From assembly GCA_019925095.2 (NCBI GenBank), contig CM034414.1, positions 4,132,001 to 4,196,000 on the forward strand: a stretch of DNA of 64,000 bases, given 5' to 3'. Of the stretch, positions 1 to 9,900 are shown in pieces. The stretch is from Dendrolimus kikuchii. Lineage: Eukaryota; Arthropoda; Insecta; Lepidoptera; Lasiocampidae. The notes under the pieces were generated by a model. It made no database searches. It worked only from the letters and a program-made list of their open reading frames with translations, and was not told where the DNA came from. Position numbers and translations under genes: made by a program. The first letter of the stretch is position 1; every line of letters begins with the position of its first letter.

Positions 1-605
1 TCATCACTAGTGACAACAACATCCTTATAGATGGTAAAATCACATTTATATACATATATTACCTTACTGTTTTGGCATAATGTTTTGTTTATAGTCTGTT
101 TCATGCGGATGTAGTGATTGGTTTGATGCATTATTTATTTGTGATCCGATATTGTTGTTAATGATGTTAAATAATTGACAGATAAAATATGTTTATATAT
201 TGATGTAGCTGTCCATTAAAGGCATTATTTTTAAAGCTAGAAATAACAGGCTTAGCTTCCTTGCCATGAAGCATATTTAAAAACAATATGTTTGGTAGTA
301 TGAATATGATGTATTATTATCAAAAAATAAAAAAAATTCTAATACATTTTTGTCTGAAGTTAAGCATTCCCTGTATGGCCTATTGATCATGTCCTGCATT
401 GTTGCAGGGAAGGCCATATTCTTTCAATTGAGAAATTTAATTAATGTAACTTGATAACACATTTTAATAACAGGAATCCAAACCTAGTTATCTGATAAGT
501 ACTTGATAAGATAGTTATCAGGTAATAAGGATGATAAACTGATTAACTTACCATCAGTTACTACCCCTATGAAGTGTGTAACTGAAGCTATATTAATATT
601 GAGAG
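1..605. other. AT-rich intergenic DNA, nothing recognised
   Basis: I see no convincing coding region, terminal repeat or tandem array here. The DNA is AT-rich with scattered stops in all frames. Confidence 0.5.
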
Positions 606-609
606 TTTT

Positions 610-745
610 TTCGTATTTTATTGCGAAGTTGGCAAACAGACAGATGGTCCAGCTCATGGAAAGTGGTTACTGACACCTATAGACACTTTGAACACCAGGG
701 GCAGAGCCAATTCGTTGCCAGCCTTTGGGATGGGGGATACAGGTG
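610..745 (-). repeat. Diverged relative of the 310-bp repeat
   Basis: The stretch starts with ATTGC and a block naming the same order of motifs as the 310-bp repeat on its reverse strand (cagacagatgg, catggaaagtggttac, ctatagacactttg). It diverges after about 80 bases. It is an old fragment or a sister family. Confidence 0.45.
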
Positions 746-837
746 ATGGGATAGAGGGAGAAGACAAGAATTTCACACTTTAAAAAAAACTATTCTTATG
801 GCTGGTTGAGATTTTATTTTTCTCTTTTTAAAACATA

Positions 838-1045
838 TATCCCCAAATTAAGCAAGTTACGCTTGTGTTATGGGTAATATACAACGGACTACTCTGAGAC
901 CGATCCCAAACACCCAGACCATAGTAAATAATGGATAAAATCCAGTAAATTTACCATACCAGGAACCAAACCCGGAGCCTCTGCATTGCAATGAGGTAGG
1001 CTGGCAAAGGCTTAGCTCGCTCAACCACAGAGGCCGTTTAATGTT
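838..1045 (-). repeat. tRNA-derived SINE (family SINE-A), minus strand
   Basis: Read on the minus strand this matches the copy at 2985-3225: a tRNA-like head with a GGTTYG-type B-box region (mutated here), a middle ending in actatggtctgg, and the tail stating tatacccataacacaagcg. SINEs of this kind are transcribed by RNA polymerase III and moved by a LINE reverse transcriptase. Further copies lie at 14685-14756 and 19795-20032. Confidence 0.65.
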
Positions 1046-1129
1046 TCCATCAAGTATCTGAGTTATTCAGTTAGATTATTTCTTTTTCATAATCTGCATG
1101 CACTTCATAACTTTAAAATATTATTCAAG

Positions 1130-1205
1130 AATAATAACACCCGCCCACAAAAAATAAAAACTGGTCAGCACTTTTGATTGAACCCATCTATTCTTATGTA
1201 TTCGA
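1130..1205 (+). repeat. Left copy of a direct repeat flanking a 310-bp repeat insertion
   Basis: The motif gcccacaaaaaataaaaa, then ggtcagcacttttgat and ccatctattcttat, occurs here and again at 1690-1756. A related sequence in inverted orientation is at 14757-14895, so this is a dispersed repeat rather than a simple target-site duplication. Confidence 0.55.
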
Positions 1206-1376
1206 ACTGGATCCTGGGGGACAAGTGACTATGTCAGGCATATGAAGATTACCGTGGATGCCGAAGTTTCTGATGCGGTCGTTCGGCAGGCCTCCACATA
1301 TGCATGGCAGCATATTCATCTTCATGACACACAGCACTTTTATCCCTGTAAGAAAGGAAGTAGGATAGAATCTGTT

Positions 1377-1691
1377 ATCCGTGCAGGAATGGAGAAAGAA
1401 TACAATTTCCCGCGGCCCGGCGGCCTGTCGTAAGAGGCGACTAAACAACCCACAGCCAGGTAGTAGGGCATTTGCCCGACTGGATGGCTACCACCCCTGG
1501 TCTAAAGTATGTCGCCATAACAACCTTGAGTGTGTTCCGGCTTTAGTGACCAGGTTCCAGTCTCCCTTAAGAGAGCAGCAGTGCATTTGTAGCCCCTTTG
1601 GTGTTGCAAATGTCCATAGGCGATGGTAACGACTTTCCATCAAGTGGGCCGTCTGCCTGTCTGCTGATCTTCTGCAATAAAAAAAAAAATA
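1377..1691 (+). repeat. 310-bp dispersed repeat, full-length copy
   Basis: This is the first full copy of the commonest repeat in the window. It begins atccgtgcaggaa and ends cttctgcaat followed by an A-rich run, as expected for a non-LTR retroposon tail. Other copies: 5340, 6103, 14245, 21613(-), 23976, 33493(-), 47737, 49404(-), 53512(-), 59166(-) and 61573, plus fragments at 17290 and 18745(-). Open frames of 60-140 codons run through it on both strands, but they are shared by dispersed copies and are not host genes. No clear polymerase III box was found, so the class (SINE, LINE tail or other) is unknown. Confidence 0.85.
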
Positions 1692-1756
1692 ATAACAATA
1701 CTAGCCCACAAAAAATAAAAAGTGGTCAGCACTTTTGATCCATCTATTCTTATATA
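1690..1756 (+). repeat. Right copy of the direct repeat at 1130-1205
   Basis: It shares the cccacaaaaaataaaaa, ggtcagcacttttgat and ccatctattcttat motifs with 1130-1205. Confidence 0.55.
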
Positions 1757-1961
1757 CTGTAAACTCTATGTAACGTCACTCGATTTAACAACAAACTCTC
1801 TTAAGCGTCTAAATCACTTGGCTTTGCTTGGTTTCAAAATTACTGGTGCAGCAAAAGACATAAGACAAAAATATCAGACTTCTCTTCATTTAATGACAAC
1901 TCTCTATAAGGCCATACAATGCACAGTCCCTTCAGTGTCGTTATATAGAGTTTACACTGTA
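1755..1961. mobile_element. pogo/Tigger-like MITE
   Basis: The right end reads gagtttacactg followed by TA. The left end reads TA followed by ctgtaaactctatg. Together they form an imperfect terminal inverted repeat of the CAGTGTAAACTC type with TA target duplications, as in pogo/Tigger-type elements. The left end has lost about two bases. There is no transposase inside, so it is non-autonomous. Confidence 0.55.
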
Positions 1962-2149
1962 TTTCGATGTGCTGAATCTGAATCTGGGGTCAATTTGATC
2001 CATACACCCTCAAAATTTTGAGGTTTGACAGTGTACAGATGAAACTGACTGTAAGCAGCGGACTGCATTTCAACGGGTAGGCAAGCAGCTGACCTGATGG
2101 TACATGATTAGTGTTGCCTATGATCATCCAAATGCGTTGCTATGGGCTG

Positions 2150-2450
2150 ACAGCCTCGAAGGATTTTTACGGCATCATTTTAAGAAAAATCTAATGCCAC
2201 CCATTGAAAAACTTGGTGGATGTTTATTCTAATTTCATAATTATTTATAACTAAATGGAAAATCGTTATATTTTGGATAATTCACACTATATCTTCATAA
2301 ATTATAGCCTATGTGTTATTCTGATGTGTAAGCTATATTATTGTAAGGTTTCATCAAAATCTATTCAGTAGTTTTTGCATGAAAGAGTAACAAACATACA
2401 TTGATACATTCTTACAAACTCGCGTTTATAATAATAGTAGAATAGAGGAG
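2150..2450 (+). repeat. Dispersed element, copy 1 of a local pair
   Basis: It matches 3485-3811 from the shared gcatcattttaa through tggatgtttatt, ttcacactatatct, ttattctgatgtgtaagc, tttcatcaaaat, cattcag and gaaagagtaac to cgtttataat. This block is typical of lepidopteran non-autonomous elements with the standard 'ccattcagtagtttttgcgtgaaagagtaac' style ending. There are no clear terminal inverted repeats. It could be Helitron-related. Confidence 0.6.
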
Positions 2451-2984
2451 CAGAATGTCAAATAAGCTGAAATATTTTTAATAAACTTAGTGTCGCAGGC
2501 TCATAGCTTTCGTATGAACGTATCTACTTTTGACGTCATAAGTAGGTACAAATAAAATTAGTTAAATAGCGCATTACTTTATTGGTTATTGTTTGATGAG
2601 TAATTCAAATTATTTCTATCATGATAATTAAAAGTTTGATAATAAACGCCTGGTTCTTTTATAAAAATGTAACTAAGATATGCCCGCGACTTCGTCTATG
2701 CTTGAACAACTTTTCATAGCGGTGGTAATCAACAAGTTTTCGTTAAAGGTGATGGGGACTTTTGGGCGAAAGAAATGTAAAAAAAAAACTTTATTTTTTC
2801 TATATTTTACAAAATTTATTTTCTTTATTTTACAAAATGGAAAATATCAGTAAGGTCACAAATACAATAAGTTATCTATTATCAAAATATATTTATTAAT
2901 AATATGAAAACACACTGCATGATTAATCCATTCAAAATTACTGAACCTACTACAGTTATAAAAAAATGTCAACATAATAAAAAT
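2451..2984. other. AT-rich DNA with a short Helitron-like scrap
   Basis: No gene is seen. The motif gatatgcccgcgacttcgtc near 2679 resembles the 3' ends of Helitron-like elements seen again (inverted) near 55770. Confidence 0.35.
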
Positions 2985-3225
2985 TTACGGCCTCTAGTTG
3001 AGATGGCTAAGCCTTTGCTACCCTACCTCACTGCAATACAGGCTCCGGGTTCGATTCCTGGCATGGTAAATTTCGGAAAAGAATTTTCCGTTATTTACTA
3101 TGGTCTGGATGTCTGAGATCGGCCCCAGAGTAGGTAGTCCGTTGTGTATTACCCATAACACGAGCATAACTTACTTAATTTATGGATATACGATGTGTGT
3201 GTTTGTCTGTCGATTATTATTAAGA
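2985..3225 (+). repeat. tRNA-derived SINE (SINE-A), plus strand
   Basis: An A-box-like TGGCTAAGCC is at 3004-3013 and a clean B box GGTTCGATTCC at 3048-3058, at tRNA-like spacing. A tRNA-unrelated body and the tail cattacccataacacgagc follow. The head does not fold as a complete tRNA gene, so this is a SINE, not a tRNA. Confidence 0.75.
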
Positions 3226-3484
3226 AGAAATTCTAAAAGCACTCAATATTTTACAACCTGGGCCCAAGAATGTAGGTACGGAAGCGTATTTGTCTTTGTC
3301 TCCTTTGAGATGTATCCGGGACTTAACGCTAGGATGACGAAATTATTAGGTAATATTTACTTTAGTGACTAACTTCGCCAAGTCACGGTTAGGTATAATA
3401 TAACGATTTAATGATTCGATGCGACGATGACCTTGATTAGGTACAAGTCGTTACTTAATTAACCGTTTTTGATATAATGAAAGT

Positions 3485-3811
3485 TATTTCAAAATATTAC
3501 GCAATTGCTATCGCATCATTTTAATAAAAATTAATGCCCCAGTGGAAAAACCTGCTGGATGTTTATTGTAATTTAATAATTATTTATACCTAGCTGCGCC
3601 CCGCGGTTTCACCCGCGTGGTGATGAAAAATTATTATATTTTGGAAAATTCACACTATATCTTTATAAATTATAGCCTGTTTGTTATTCTGATGTGTAAG
3701 CTATATTGTTGTAAAGTTTCATCAAAATCCATTCAGTCGTTTTTGCGTGAAAGAGTAACATACATACATTCTACATTCTTACAAACTTTCACGTTTATAA
3801 TATTAGTAGGA
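3485..3811 (+). repeat. Dispersed element, copy 2 of a local pair
   Basis: This is the better preserved partner of 2150-2450. It also carries the block agctgcgccccgcggtttcacc (3592-3613 region), widespread in lepidopteran DNA, which copy 1 lacks. It ends with tataatattagtaggat. Confidence 0.6.
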
Positions 3812-3837
3812 TTAATATATCTTATGTTCGTGTGTCG

Positions 3838-4131
3838 TGATAAGGCGTGGTAGCGTAATGGCTAGCCCACGCGTCTCATACTCAAAGGGTGCGGGTTCGA
3901 TCCTGGCCGCAACGCAGGCACCACTTGGGCAGTTTTCTGACCTGATGTGCATATTTTTACAATTACCACGTGCTAACAACGGTGAAGGAAAACATCGTGA
4001 TGCAACCTGCATATCGAGATAACCGATATGTGAAACCTGCCAAGCCCGCCTTGAACAAGCGTGGCGGGTATTCTGTCCGTTCCCCAATAATGGGAGGTCC
4101 GAGCCCAGCAGTGGGACATTCATGGGCTGTT
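3838..4131 (+). repeat. tRNA-derived SINE (family SINE-B)
   Basis: The head holds an A-box-like TAGCGTAATGG near 3851 and a B box GGTTCGATCC at 3894-3903. The body contains gaaggaaaacatcgtg, characteristic of lepidopteran SINEs, and a tail with cgagcccagcagtgggac. A second, more diverged copy lies at 54535-54835 with the same order of motifs. Confidence 0.8.
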
Positions 4132-4184
4132 ATAATATTACATGTCCGTGTGTATGAATGTCCACTGAACTCCTATACTGCTGC

Positions 4185-4560
4185 TAGATCGATTCTGGTG
4201 ATTTTTTTTTGTGTGTTTGGGTGTGGATGATTGATTCAGTTCACAATCGGATTCGGTAGGTGACGCTGGAATCGGAGGGCTTACTCTTGTACGTCTTTGG
4301 TCGTTCGTTTTCGATTTAGTACTTCTCTTGCTTGTTCTTTTTGTGTGTTACATAGACTATATTATTATGGTTTTATAGAAATCTTTGTTCTTTCTTTCTT
4401 CTTAATTTTAATTGACTCCTTCGGGCTAATCGGATGATAACAAACGACGAAAGGCGTTTGGGAGTAAGGCCTCGGGTTCCAGGATTTTGATGAGATTTCT
4501 TTGTGTGGTTTTGAGTGTGTCCCTGGATGATTCAGTTCACAATTGGATTCGGTAGGTGCC
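4185..4560 (+). repeat. Two dispersed units of the ~115-bp minisatellite family
   Basis: Two diverged units are seen, each with gattttgtgtgtttg-like, gattcagttcacaat and ggattcggtaggtg motifs. They belong to the same family as the tandem array at 63576-64000 and the pair at 17885-18065. Confidence 0.6.
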
Positions 4561-4587
4561 CGCAGCAACTCATTCTGCGAGCACGTC

Positions 4588-4701
4588 ATGTTTGTGAAGG
4601 AGGAGGCGGAGCGGGAGCGTGAGCGGACCTCCTTACTCCGCTCCCACCAAAGGAGGACACGCCGGCACCGGAGGGCGGATATCGACCTTCGGCCGCCGTA
4701 A
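4588..4701 (+). pseudogene. Retroelement ORF C-terminal remnant, EAERERER-type
   Basis: A short frame of 37 codons starts with EAERERER and ends RPP-stop. It is rich in Arg and Glu. A similar tail (EAAERDRER, then an Arg-rich stretch ending FPP-stop) occurs on the minus strand at 20523-20640, inside similarly GC-rich DNA. The shared ending suggests two remnants of one retroelement family. I cannot name the family. Confidence 0.35.
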
Positions 4702-5180
4702 GCAAGCGGTGCGGGTGGGGCCGCTTAGGGTATAGAGGTTCTCACTCACCTGCACATGCCGTCGAGATGAGAGCGCGAGTGTTCCGCGCGCGCTCATCTC
4801 TCTTCCCGTGGGGCGCGTCAGTAACCGCCCCACGCCCGGACTAGACCTTTGATGACTCCGGGGGATAAAAAAAGTCCTGGGTGAGGCCTGTGTGTGAGGC
4901 TCACGCCTGCCAGGGCACGCGGAGCTGGGAATCTTATTTACCCGTAGCCCTGGCATAAGGCGCAGGACGGAAAAAAAGGTGCCCTCAGCAATCGAGTTGC
5001 TAAATTTTATTTTTCAGATCAAGACTCCGTCTACCGAGCCCGCGAGTAATTAATAAACATGTTGTTTAAATTGCCTGAAACATTACGTTAAGTGCCAAAT
5101 AGAAACGCCGCCAGCACGCAGTGCGGGCTGGGCGAGGCTACAAACACGCCTCATAGCTTATTTTCTTTAAAAAAAACCTC
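4702..5180 (+). other. GC-rich retroelement-like 3' region
   Basis: This is GC-rich DNA, in contrast to the AT-rich surroundings, directly downstream of the remnant at 4588-4701. It is probably the 3' untranslated part of the same degraded element. Nothing else is recognised. Confidence 0.35.
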
Positions 5181-5339
5181 CGACTGTTATAATGATGGAA
5201 TTTCATTGTTCCTTGTATTGTAATCTTTCTGGTTGATTTTTTCTTTTTGGTTTTTTTCTATATACTTATTTATTAATTGTAACATCTAGTTTTCTTATTC
5301 CAAGGTATAATGTATTGAATTTTGTCTTTTATACGTTTA

Positions 5340-5516
5340 TCTCGATAACAACCTTGAGTTGTGTTTCGGCATTAGTGGCCAGGTTCCAGTCTCCCTTAAG
5401 GGAGCAGCAGCGCATTTGTAGCACCTTTGATGTAACAAGTGTACATAGGCGAAGGTAACCTCTTTCCTCAGGTGGGCCGTCTGCCTGTTTGCTGAACTCG
5501 TGCAATATTTTTTTTT
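5340..5516 (+). repeat. 310-bp repeat, 5'-truncated copy
   Basis: The copy begins inside the family at the ataacaaccttgag motif and runs to gctgaactcgtgcaat plus a T-rich tail. The 5' half is missing. Confidence 0.75.
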
Positions 5517-5560
5517 ATGCATTACCTAATAATCAGCTGTATTATATACTTAGTATGTAC

Positions 5561-5803
5561 ATATCGAGCCTGTACTGCCATTTTATCGTAAGCGCCATTT
5601 GGATCTAAGTATATTTTTTGTTGCCAAATGTAATTTAGACTATTATTTTGTTTTACCATTTTTAGTTTTTGATTCAGTAGAGTCTAATCTAACTGAAATT
5701 TAAAGTCTTAAAACAAAATAATAGTTTATAATGCCTTTTGCAACAAAAAATATACTCGGATCCAAATGTCGCTTACGATAAAATGTCGGTAAAGGCTCGA
5801 TAT
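5561..5803. mobile_element. Foldback (long terminal inverted repeat) MITE
   Basis: The arms of roughly 90 bp are inverted copies of each other. The left starts atatcgagcc (5561) and includes cattttatcgtaagcg, catttggatc, agtatattttttgttgc and actattattttgtttta. The right arm (about 5712-5803) is the reverse complement with about ten mismatches. No coding capacity. The target duplication is not resolved. Confidence 0.75.
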
Positions 5804-5875
5804 ATACAGATTGAATTATTTACATGTCTTTCGCGTCATTGCTTGGTATGAGTTTCGGAGGCGGCTAGGTTGTGT

Positions 5876-5998
5876 TTACATACATACGTATTATCACGCC
5901 TGTTTCCCATGTGGGTAGGCAGAGACGATGTATCTTCACTTGCGACGATCCTGACAGCCAAATTTCGCTACATCTACTTTCATTAATCTCTTCATACA
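5876..5998 (-). repeat. 3' end of the second LINE family, minus strand
   Basis: Read on the minus strand it contains the block gtctctgcctacccacatgg, then gaaacaggcgtgata and a CATA-type tail. This is the 3' end of the same family as 57960-58680 and 43055-43715. Confidence 0.65.
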
Positions 5999-6102
5999 TG
6001 CGAGTTTATTTGATGTGCTATTTTTACCTGGTTTTCCTTTAACACTTTTGTTATTAGATTATGGTGTATATTGCGAGTTTTGAGGATAAAGACACAAAAA
6101 AA

Positions 6103-6410
6103 ATTATCCGTGCAGGAACGGAGAAATACAATTTCCTGCGTTGGGGCGGCCTGTCGTAAGAGGTGACAAAACAACCCACAGCCAAGTGGTAGGGCATTTG
6201 CCCGACTGGATGACTACCACCCTTGGTCTAAACTCTAAAGTATGTCGCCATAACAACCATGAGTTGTGTTTCGGCATTAGTGACGAGGTTCCAATCTCCC
6301 TGAGTAGAGCAGCAGCACATTTGGTGTTGCAAATGTCCATAGGCGATGGTAACTGCTTTCCATCAAGTGGGCCGTCTGCCTGTCTGCTTAACTCCTGCAA
6401 TAACAAAGTA
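6103..6410 (+). repeat. 310-bp repeat, full-length copy
   Basis: It runs from ttatccgtgcaggaacgg to taactcctgcaataacaaa. A few small deletions occur in the middle compared with 14245-14560. Confidence 0.85.
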
Positions 6411-6484
6411 GCGGACGGCCGCTTGTAATTTAAATTAATGTAACGCTATCGTCAGCGGGTAGTGTGGTTTTGTTAAATGAACAC

Positions 6485-6823
6485 ATAACACATACATACA
6501 TACATAACTTCACGCCAGTTCCCTTGCGGGGTAGGCACGAACAACAGAGCGCCATTCAGGCTTATTCTTACACACCTCACTTGCTTCTTTGACATTCATA
6601 GGTCTTGTCATGTACGCTCGTTTGTTCTTAAGGCTCCTGACATCACCTTCTGCTAGTACACGATCAATTTGATCATGGAAGGTATGTCGTGGCCTTCCAC
6701 GACTTCTGCATCCACCCAGTTTTGCATTGTATATCTGTTTAGTCATTCTTTCATCATGCATCCTTTCTACATGCCCGAACCACCGGAGCATTCCTTTCCT
6801 TACCTTCACTCCACACTCTCTTT
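6485..6823 (-). repeat. CATA-tail LINE, 5'-truncated copy with RT C-terminus
   Basis: On the minus strand this encodes the C-terminal tail of a LINE reverse-transcriptase protein (6510-6809: RWFGHVERMHDER, then SRGRPRHTFHDQID) followed by a tail of TATG/CATA repeats. The RWFGHV-RM and GRPR-TW/F-D motifs are the usual ending of RTE/CR1-like LINE proteins. Sister copies are at 16845, 26796, 35166, 42172, 45296, 46307, 51048, 55901 and 58199. Its 5' end is joined directly to the LTR fragment of BEL/Pao copy 1, with about five bases (tcttt) that could belong to either. Confidence 0.85.
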
Positions 6824-6918
6824 ACGACGGATCGATTCAGACTGATCGTTGAGACGCGGAAGTGCGGGGTAAATTACTTTTTCGGGGAATCATCGTTCGT
6901 TACGCGGTGGCGTGAACA
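6824..6918 (-). repeat. 3' LTR fragment of BEL/Pao copy 1 (first 95 bp only)
   Basis: This equals the start (TGTTCACG, element sense) of the 347-bp LTR. An initiator-like TCAGTC lies at 6840-6845 on the minus strand. The rest of the LTR is absent. The left neighbour is the 5' edge of a CATA-tail LINE fragment. Confidence 0.88.
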
Positions 6919-6964
6919 TCCTGGGGCCCGGGGAAAAGGTGACGGCTCCCATTTATAGTGCTGA

Positions 6965-9900
6965 CTAAGTGCTGTTGTCGTCGGGGGGAAGACGAGCAAT
7001 CTTTGTGACTGGTCTCGTTAAGCTGCCATCCTTGGTGCTGAGTTCTACGACTCGGACGACGTCATCCTTTCCGGGCAGAATCTTCTTTATTCTTCCCATC
7101 TTCCACTGGAGTCTGGGAAGATTATCCTCCTTTATGAGTACCAGCTCACCAATCTTGGGTCGACTGGTTTCCGTAGTCCATTTAGATCGGGATTGGAGAG
7201 TGTGCAGGTAGGATTTCGACCACAAGGTCCAAAATCGCTGAGCCAACGCTTGCACTAAGCGAAAACGTCGTAGGGTTGATGGAGGAGAGGATTCATGGGA
7301 ATGTTCGGGTAATGCGGTAAGTGGGCGACCTATAAGGAAATGACCAGCGGTTAGGACTTCGAAGTCTGTAGGGTCTGAAGACAGAGGGCAGAGTGGTCGA
7401 GAGTTGAGAACGGCCTCAATACGGGCTAAGAGTGTAGAAAATTCTTCAAAGGTCAGATGCTGCTCACCTAATACGCGATAGAGTAATTGCTTAGTAGATT
7501 TCACGGCTGCCTCGTGCAGACCGCCAAAAGAAGGAGCTGAGGGCGGATTGAGCAACCATGTGATCTGCTGTGTGGCTAGCTTGTGCGTAATTCTATCATC
7601 ATTGGCCTTTAAGAAGTTTTGTACTTCTATGAGCTGATTTCTTGCGCCGACATAGTTTGTACCGCAATCAGAGCGAATTAGGGTAGGGATTCCGCGCCGA
7701 CTAACGAACCTTTGCAGTGCCGCAAAAAAGGCGTCCGTAGAAAGTTCCGAGACAGCCTCTAAGTGCACTGCCTTGGTGGCGAGACAAACGAAAACACAAA
7801 AGTAGCCTTTGAGAAGTTTGGCATTGCGTAGAGTACTTGATTTAATTAGGAATGGTCCGGCAAAATCCGTGGACACTTGACTAAACACCGGTTGTGGGCT
7901 GACTCGATCAGCCGGTAGGTCGGCCATAAAAGGGGGATTCGGCTGAGCTCGATGCCTAAAACAGCGTACACATTTAAAGACACGGTGACGAATGACTCGC
8001 CTTCCAGATAAAATCCAGTATTGTTGACGGAGTAGTGCGTGTAGTGTATCTGCGCCCGGGTGGCAGTGTATAGTGTGGAAATGATCTATAATTAGGTCCA
8101 CAAGGGGGCTTGAACTGGGTAAGATGAGGGGATGTTGTGTGTCATATCTAAGGGCTGAGTTGGACAAGCGCCCTCCTACTCTAAGAAGACCATCCTTGAG
8201 AAAGGGCGAGAGGCGTTGTATTCGCACTGTACATAATTTGTTAGTTTGCAGTCGGTGGATGTCTTCAGCGAACATATTTTGTTGGACTGAGCGTACCCAG
8301 TGTAAGAGCGCTTTCTTACGTTCGTCTACGGTAATGGGACCAACGATGCGAGAGTGAGAAGATACCAAGCAATTGTGTGCAAAACGTTTAATACATGCGG
8401 TTACGCCTACAAGTGTGTCTAAGGAGCTGAATCTCGTGAGTAAATCCGTGTCTAGATCAGGAACCGCGATGTGAGCTACCATTTTTCTTGGTTTTAGACC
8501 AGGCAGTACGTGATGACCCAAAGCAGGGGGCATCGTGGGCCAGGTATCAGGTGGGGCCTTGAGCCAAGTAGGCGACCACCATAGGTCATAGGCTAAGAGT
8601 TCCTGTGCTGATATTCCCCTGCTAGCACAGTCGGCAGGGTTAAGAGCTGAGGGTACATGTCTCCAAGTAGGGTTACATGGATTGGCTGCAATGGCAGAGA
8701 CTCGATTGGCCTCAAAGACCTGTAGGGATTGAGAAGGAGTTTTAAGCCAGGCGAGTACGATAGTACTGTCTGACCAACAAAAGTGTTGCTGAATGGTAAT
8801 GTGGGCAGAAAGTTGAACAGAGACGCGAGAAATGAGCAGCGAAGTGAGGTGTGCAGCTGAAAGTTCCAGCTTTGGTATAGTCTGTCGGGTTTTAATGGGG
8901 GCTACCTTGGATTTAGAAACAAGTAGTCTGACGTGTACCTGACCCGTGATATTCGTTTCATGAAGATAGACTGCGGCTGCATATCCGGATTCGGATGCAT
9001 CGGCAAAACCGTGTAGGGTGTAGGTGGAATCTTTGCTGGTGCAAATTGTTCTGGGGAGTCGAAGAGCAGAGAGTAGAGGTAAGTCTTCAAAAATGTGCTG
9101 AAATTGAAATGTGACATCATTGGGAGCCGATTCATCCCAGTCTAACTTTAGAGTCCATAGGTGCTGAATGAGCAGTTTTGCGCGGAAAATAACTGGGCTG
9201 ATCCATCCACTAGGATCGTATAAACGAGCGATGGTACTGAGTATTGACCTTTTGGTAAATTTTTCCAGTGTAGGTACCGAAATGTGATATGTAAATTCGT
9301 CCGTTTGTGGTATCCATTGCATACCAAGTACCTTGATTGCATTGGAGTCGGGTACAACATCAAAATCCTTGGGTATGTCACATTGATCATCCGGGAAGCG
9401 TTCTAAAAGCTGACGAGAGTTTGAGGTCCACTTTCGCAAATGAAATCCCCCTAGGGCTAGTAACTCAATGAGTTCAGTCTGCAGAGCTATTGCCTTGTCA
9501 ACTGAATCATGCCCAGTCAGAATGTCATCCACGAATATGGAGTGCGTAAGAACCTGTGCAGCCTGGGGAAAACGGTGACCTTCATCAGTGACCAGCTGTA
9601 TAATAGATCGATTGGCGAGGAAGGGGCTGGGTCGTAGGCCATACGTGACAGTGGACAGGGCGTAAGTGAGCAGAGGTTGATCTGGAGAAGAGCGCCATAG
9701 AATGAGTTGGAACCGTCTGTGGTCTGGGTGAACTAGTATATTTCTAAACATCATCTGGATGTCTGTACTAAAGACCACTTTGTGAGTACGAAAATTTAGA
9801 ATGATGTCAGTAATATCACGTTGGAGCGGTGGGCCAGTGTGCAGACAGTCATTAAGACTGACACCATTAGAGCTCTTACAGCTGCCATCAAAAACCGTGC

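Noticed and set aside
1128..1756. 55-70 bp direct repeats as the target-site duplication of the 310-bp repeat
   Set aside because: They are too long and too far from the insertion ends, and the same sequence occurs inverted at 14757-14895, so it is an independent repeat.
3004..3058. Possible tRNA gene (A and B boxes)
   Set aside because: The head does not form a full cloverleaf that I can draw and the same boxes occur in other dispersed copies with a common non-tRNA body, so it is a SINE.
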